Notes under the pieces: model-generated
The model's input: only the letters and a program-made list of their open reading frames with translations
The model's database searches: none
What the model was told of the DNA's origin: nothing
Part shown: positions 60,566-64,000 of the stretch, one piece after another
How the letters are laid out: every line of letters starts with the position of its first letter
Position numbering within the stretch: position 1 is the first letter of the stretch
Program-made: the position numbers and the translations under genes
Assembly: GCA_035560795.1 (NCBI GenBank)
Contig: DATMYV010000035.1
Location: forward strand, 29,406 to 93,405
Direction of reading: 5' to 3'
Origin: Longilinea sp035560795
GTDB taxonomy: Bacteria; Chloroflexota; Anaerolineae; Anaerolineales; Anaerolineaceae
DNA: 64,000 nt

Positions 60566-61720
60566 ATGAACATCACGATGCCCGCAAAACCCTTCCAACA
60601 GGTACCCCTCAACGTCAAGCCGCCCGTTTTAAAAGTGGTCGGGCTTGGAGGTGGGGGATCCAATGCCATTAACCGCATGATCGAATTGGGATTATCCGGA
60701 GTCGATTTTATTGCCTGCAACACCGATGCCCAGGCTCTGCGCAGTTCGCTTGCCCCCGTAAAAATCCAGCTTGGTCCGCAGCTCACGCGCGGGCTGGGTG
60801 CCGGCGGTTGCCCCGAAAAGGGCGAGGGTGCAGCGGAAGAAAGCATCAAAGAATTAAAAGCTGCCTTGCAAGGCGCTGATATGGTTTTTCTGGCTGCCGG
60901 CATGGGCGGAGGAACCGGTACCGGGTCAATTGCAATTGCTGCGCGGGTAGCACGCACGCTCGGTGCAGTGACCGTTGCAATCGTTACCATGCCCTTCGCA
61001 TTCGAAGTCGGCCGCCGGCAGAGAAACGCGCGTGAAGGACTGGCCAGATTACGTCCCTTCACCGACACGCTTATTACAATCCCCAACGATCGATTGCTGA
61101 CCCTTGACCGGCCAGACCTGACACTCGAAATGGCCTTCCGCCTGGCAGATGATGTTCTCCGCCAGGGTATTCAGGGCATCACCGAATTGATTACAGAACC
61201 GGGTCTGATCAATGTTGATTTCGCTCACATCCGCCAGATCATGCAAATGGGAGGCGGTGCGCTGCTCTCCATCGGCATTGGCGAAGGTGAAGGAAAAGCG
61301 CGCAAGGCGATCGAATACGCACTGCATCATCCGTTGCTGGAATCGATCAACCTCGACAATGCCAATGGAATTATTGCCAATTTTACCGGCGGATCTGACC
61401 TCACGTTCTTTGAGGTAATGGATTCGTTGAATGAATTGCAGTTACGTACCAACGGCCAGGCTGAAATTGTTCCTGGTGTGATCAATGACGAGCGCATGCA
61501 CAACCGCACCCAGGTCATCCTGATCATCACCGGTCTTGGCGCCACAGCCATGCCAGCCTCATTGCAATCGAGACAAACCCAGGCACAGACTCAATCAGTC
61601 ACTCGGCCAGATAAACCGATATCTGTAGGTTCAATGATGCAGCTTGACTCGGTCAACGTAGGGGCAAATACATCAAACGAACTTGACCTTCCAGCCTTCC
61701 TTCGCCGGCGGGTGCGCTAA
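60566..61720 (+). CDS. FtsZ-family tubulin-like GTPase with altered T7 loop
   Basis: A 384-residue FtsZ homologue. GTP-binding loops are present: VVGLGGGGSNAINRM, the tubulin signature GGGTGTGS (about residues 114-121) and the PFAFEVGRRQRNAR segment. The C-terminal tail LDLPAFLRRRVR is the usual peptide that docks FtsZ partners. The T7 loop, which completes the GTPase site of the next subunit, reads NVDFAHIR: Asp218 is kept, but the second acidic residue (Asp212 in E. coli) is His221. So filament formation is likely and GTP hydrolysis may be slow. It could be the only FtsZ or a second paralogue; this window cannot tell. Confidence 0.92.
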   Translation: MNITMPAKPFQQVPLNVKPPVLKVVGLGGGGSNAINRMIELGLSGVDFIACNTDAQALRSSLAPVKIQLGPQLTRGLGAGGCPEKGEGAAEESIKELKAALQGADMVFLAAGMGGGTGTGSIAIAARVARTLGAVTVAIVTMPFAFEVGRRQRNAREGLARLRPFTDTLITIPNDRLLTLDRPDLTLEMAFRLADDVLRQGIQGITELITEPGLINVDFAHIRQIMQMGGGALLSIGIGEGEGKARKAIEYALHHPLLESINLDNANGIIANFTGGSDLTFFEVMDSLNELQLRTNGQAEIVPGVINDERMHNRTQVILIITGLGATAMPASLQSRQTQAQTQSVTRPDKPISVGSMMQLDSVNVGANTSNELDLPAFLRRRVR

Positions 61721-61725
61721 AACTC

Positions 61726-61944
61726 ATGGAAAAAACATTGGTTGCTGCCATTTGCAAACAGGTCTACCGCCGCTTTCCGCAATTGGATGGCCGGCAGCCC
61801 AAGGTGAAGGCCCAGGGTGATGACCAGGTGCTTTTGATCTTCTCAACTAAGGTTACCAGCGCAAATGGACACGCCATGGAAAAAACAGTCCGCGTGGTCG
61901 CCAGCATTGGCGGCAAAATTCTCAAAATGTCAGAATCAAGATAG
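61726..61944 (+). CDS. Small unknown protein downstream of the FtsZ-like gene (72 residues)
   Basis: An unrecognised small basic protein with a predicted alpha/beta make-up (LVAAICKQVYRRFPQLDGRQ, QVLLIFSTKV, KTVRVVASIGGKILKMSES). No signal peptide or membrane segment. It begins five bases after the FtsZ-like stop, in a different frame, which suggests cotranscription and perhaps a shared role. The upstream sequence has only a weak ribosome-binding site. Confidence 0.65.
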   Translation: MEKTLVAAICKQVYRRFPQLDGRQPKVKAQGDDQVLLIFSTKVTSANGHAMEKTVRVVASIGGKILKMSESR

Positions 61945-61964
61945 TAGTTGGGGGTTAAGCTACG

Positions 61965-62186
61965 ATGAATATGTTTATTCCACTTACTCAACGGGTTGAA
62001 ATTCTTTTTTGGGATATAGCAATCGATGCCCTGACAAATTCAGAATTTGTCCGCCGCATGTTGCCTCGAGTTTACCGTTTGTTGGAACCGCGAGTAGTGC
62101 GTCAAATCCTACTGTTGGTCGCAGCTGCTTCAGCCGCTGGTTTCATCACCGGTTTTGTCGTCAATATTTACATGTTGGCGAGGTAA
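61965..62186 (+). CDS. Small single-pass membrane protein of unknown function (73 residues)
   Basis: An amphipathic N-terminal half (MFIPLTQRVEILFWDIAIDA) with basic clusters is followed by one C-terminal membrane segment (about residues 48-70, ILLLVAAASAAGFITGFVVN). GGGGG lies about 13 bases before the ATG at 61965. It stops four bases before the secreted protein gene. A membrane-anchored peptide made beside an FtsZ homologue could tether filaments, but that is only inference from the location. Confidence 0.65.
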   Translation: MNMFIPLTQRVEILFWDIAIDALTNSEFVRRMLPRVYRLLEPRVVRQILLLVAAASAAGFITGFVVNIYMLAR

Positions 62187-62190
62187 TCCG

Positions 62191-63291
62191 ATGCGTTTAC
62201 GCTGGCTGCCAATCCTGCTGGTAACCGTCATTCTATTTACAGTTTTACCGATGAAATCGGTCCAGGCAGTACGAGGCATCCCCGGCTCAGCGGATTTTGG
62301 TTATGGCGCCAGGATAAATCTCTACGGTCCCCAGTTCGAACAAGCGCTTCAGTTAGCCGGCACCTTGCGGCTGGATTGGTTGACAATTGATCTTTCCTGG
62401 GCCGCGCTTATGCCCGATCCAACCGCGCCGGTAGATTTTTCTCGGTTGGATCTGACCATGAAAACTGCCGCCCAGAACCAGACATCCGTCCTATTTAGCA
62501 TCACCCAGCCGCCAACCTGGGCACTGACGGCCCAAGGACCCAATCCCAACCTCGCCGCAGTCCTCGTCCAAATGTTGGCAGCCCGTTATCCAGATTGCTT
62601 TCAAGCAGTTGAATTGTTTCCGGGTGCTAACACAGCCGCCGGCTGGGGCACAATTCCAGACCCTGTGGCCTATTGGAATGTCTTCCAAATTGTAAAATCG
62701 AAGTTACACGATAATGGTATTTCGCTGGAATTAATTGCCGGTGGGTTGGAGATTGCTGACAATCAAACCGCTGGCACCATTAATGAGCTGGATTTTCTAC
62801 GCGGACTATATCAGGCAGGCGCAATCAACAATTTGCCTGTCATAAGCCTGCGTTTTTCCGACATCACTGGACAGCCTTCGGATGCATTTATGGACGCTGA
62901 AACCCGCGTTCTGCGCCGTTACGAAAGTGTTCGCCAGGTCATGATTGATTATAATCAGGGAAATTCCTTGCTCTGGATCACACGTCTTTCTGTTCCTGAT
63001 GGTACAATAAATCCAGGGGAAGTATCCAGCAAGGAACCAGGCCAACAGAGCATCTGGTTGACACAGGCGGCCGCCCAGCTTCGAGCGCAACTCTATGTTG
63101 GCATGGTGGTTTTTGGAGATTTGAATGCGGCTGATCCAAACCAACCTCAATCCAAAAGTACCAACCTTTCGGCCGGCAGCCATCCTTTCACCAAAGCCTT
63201 GCGGGAAATTATTCAACAAAGCTACACTGGCAATTTGACCACAACGCCTGGACGAGCCAAAAGCGACGCATTCATCAAACTTCGTACCTGA
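62191..63291 (+). CDS. Secreted protein with glycoside-hydrolase-like barrel, unknown function
   Basis: A signal peptide (residues 1-25, LPILLVTVILFTVLPMKSVQA) precedes about 340 residues with the look of a TIM-barrel hydrolase such as GH39/GH5: LRLDWLTIDLSWAALMPDP, TSVLFSITQPPTWAL, and FQAVELFPGANTAAGWGT near where a catalytic Glu would stand (VELFPG instead of the usual NEP). Activity is therefore doubtful. The ATG at 62191 follows GAGGT and gives 366 residues. It stops two bases before the next gene. Confidence 0.7.
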   Translation: MRLRWLPILLVTVILFTVLPMKSVQAVRGIPGSADFGYGARINLYGPQFEQALQLAGTLRLDWLTIDLSWAALMPDPTAPVDFSRLDLTMKTAAQNQTSVLFSITQPPTWALTAQGPNPNLAAVLVQMLAARYPDCFQAVELFPGANTAAGWGTIPDPVAYWNVFQIVKSKLHDNGISLELIAGGLEIADNQTAGTINELDFLRGLYQAGAINNLPVISLRFSDITGQPSDAFMDAETRVLRRYESVRQVMIDYNQGNSLLWITRLSVPDGTINPGEVSSKEPGQQSIWLTQAAAQLRAQLYVGMVVFGDLNAADPNQPQSKSTNLSAGSHPFTKALREIIQQSYTGNLTTTPGRAKSDAFIKLRT

Positions 63292-63293
63292 CT

Positions 63294-63959
63294 ATGCGAA
63301 AGATTGGAATTTTCTTAGCACTAATCGGTTTCCTCCTCTGTCTATTTCTTGGATATCAAGCTGCACAATTACTAACCTCGCCAGCTGAAAAAGAGCCTGG
63401 CGATTTCGCGTCTGTGACTGATGCCTCGCAATCCAACATCTTAATTGTCCATGTTAATCACCTCGATGCCGAAGAACCACTATTGATCTCTGTGTGGGTA
63501 GCTTTTTCCTATCAAGCAGACCCCGTCAGTCTGACCTTCCTACCGCTTTACCCCACTGGTAAAACAGGCGAATTGGAACTGGCAGGACGCTTTTCTCTCT
63601 CGAAAGAGAAGGAAATTTCCGCTAGTTTCCTGGATTTATTGCGAAAAGATTATAGTTTTCAATGGAAATATTTCGTATTAATCGACCAGGAAGGCGCAGA
63701 TTATTGGGCCAACCTGCTAAACGGTAGTGAATTCTCGCAGCCGCTGGATGCAAAAAATGAAGCAGTGCTAGAACCAGAAATAAACCTGATAGCAAGTTTC
63801 TGCAGCAACCTGCGTGAACGCGGGTCTGGCATTTTATCTGGAATGGATTGGGGTCAGATCAGCCCCGATCATTTTCACACGAATTTGCCACTCGATCAGT
63901 TGATAAACGATTGGGACCGGATTCAAAAAAGCGGCCTTTGCGACGTGTTTAGTAAATAA
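63294..63959 (+). CDS. Membrane-anchored protein, possibly a degenerate LytR-CpsA-Psr (LCP) relative
   Basis: A 221-residue protein with an N-terminal membrane segment (about 4-26, IGIFLALIGFLLCLFLGYQA) and an external domain. Its order of elements, SNILIVHVNHLDAEEPLLIS followed by VSLTFLPLYPTG, resembles the start of LCP domains (where the second piece is a SIPRDT motif), but the Arg and Asp residues that bind the lipid pyrophosphate are missing. I hold this only as a weak likeness. It ends the cluster that starts at 59204, followed by 41 bases with no visible feature up to the window edge. Confidence 0.6.
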   Translation: MRKIGIFLALIGFLLCLFLGYQAAQLLTSPAEKEPGDFASVTDASQSNILIVHVNHLDAEEPLLISVWVAFSYQADPVSLTFLPLYPTGKTGELELAGRFSLSKEKEISASFLDLLRKDYSFQWKYFVLIDQEGADYWANLLNGSEFSQPLDAKNEAVLEPEINLIASFCSNLRERGSGILSGMDWGQISPDHFHTNLPLDQLINDWDRIQKSGLCDVFSK

Positions 63960-64000
63960 CCGCTACTTATCTGTATAAAGTCTAAGGATCAGATTAGAAA

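Overview
The window looks like a chromosomal segment of a bacterium of the phylum Chloroflexota, most likely class Anaerolineae. This is inferred from the mixture of families (a Tad-type pilus operon tail, a baseplate-J-like membrane protein next to ruvX/mltG, a GH57/DUF3536 amylase-like enzyme, polyphosphate glucokinase, adenosine-type amidohydrolases, secreted proteins with Thr/Pro-rich stalks), not from a search. Gene density is high, genes overlap often (many ATGA or TAATG junctions), and I see no rRNA, tRNA, CRISPR array, transposase, integrase or phage module. It reads as ordinary core chromosome with several unusual local arrangements.

Layout. 0-5 kb: end of a tad operon (cpaF, partial at the window edge; tadB; tadC), then comF, long-form hpf and efp. 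5.3-13.8 kb: a Cys-rich small protein coupled to a HAD-DinB fusion, ftsH, the convergent yraN-miaA pair, cinA with a degenerate C-terminal domain, and an amidohydrolase fused to a CYTH-like domain. 13.8-18 kb: glgA-glgC-malQ glycogen cluster. 18-24.2 kb: EamA transporter, superoxide dismutase, ferredoxin, a fumarase/aspartase-family lyase, polyphosphate glucokinase, mltG, ruvX. 24.2-28.6 kb: a baseplate-J-like membrane protein, a lipoprotein, a DEDDh exonuclease, a secreted CAP protein. 28.6-36.1 kb: four tightly packed genes, namely an inactive-helicase-like AddB homologue, an active UvrD/AddA-like helicase, a stand-alone AddB-type iron-sulfur nuclease, and recJ. 36.1-41.6 kb: an oxidoreductase, an AIM24 protein, a structured leader RNA before an 88-residue unknown, a hydrolase with a membrane domain behind a perfect 19-bp palindrome, and an SDR. 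41.6-44.2 kb: rpsF-ssb-rpsR with an S6:S18-type leader, and a parvulin-type isomerase. 44.2-51 kb (minus): moaC-moaD/E-threonine-synthase-like-rnc-smc. 51.2-59 kb: scpA, an unknown protein, a PspC protein, an aldo/keto reductase, mutS, a GH57 enzyme and an epimerase. 59.2-64 kb: a cluster centred on an FtsZ homologue with an altered T7 loop, surrounded by unknown cytoplasmic, membrane and secreted proteins.

The most interesting points are: (1) the split AddAB-like helicase-nuclease operon joined to recJ; (2) the FtsZ-family protein in which the second acidic residue of the T7 loop is His; (3) a repeated leaderless-gene layout, with a -10 box 6-8 nt before the start codon at moaC, scpA, mutS, an unknown gene and an epimerase; (4) a folded leader RNA at about 37974-38090; and (5) three phased 24-nt palindromic repeats between moaC and scpA. 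All assignments come from reading motifs by eye; no database comparison was possible.
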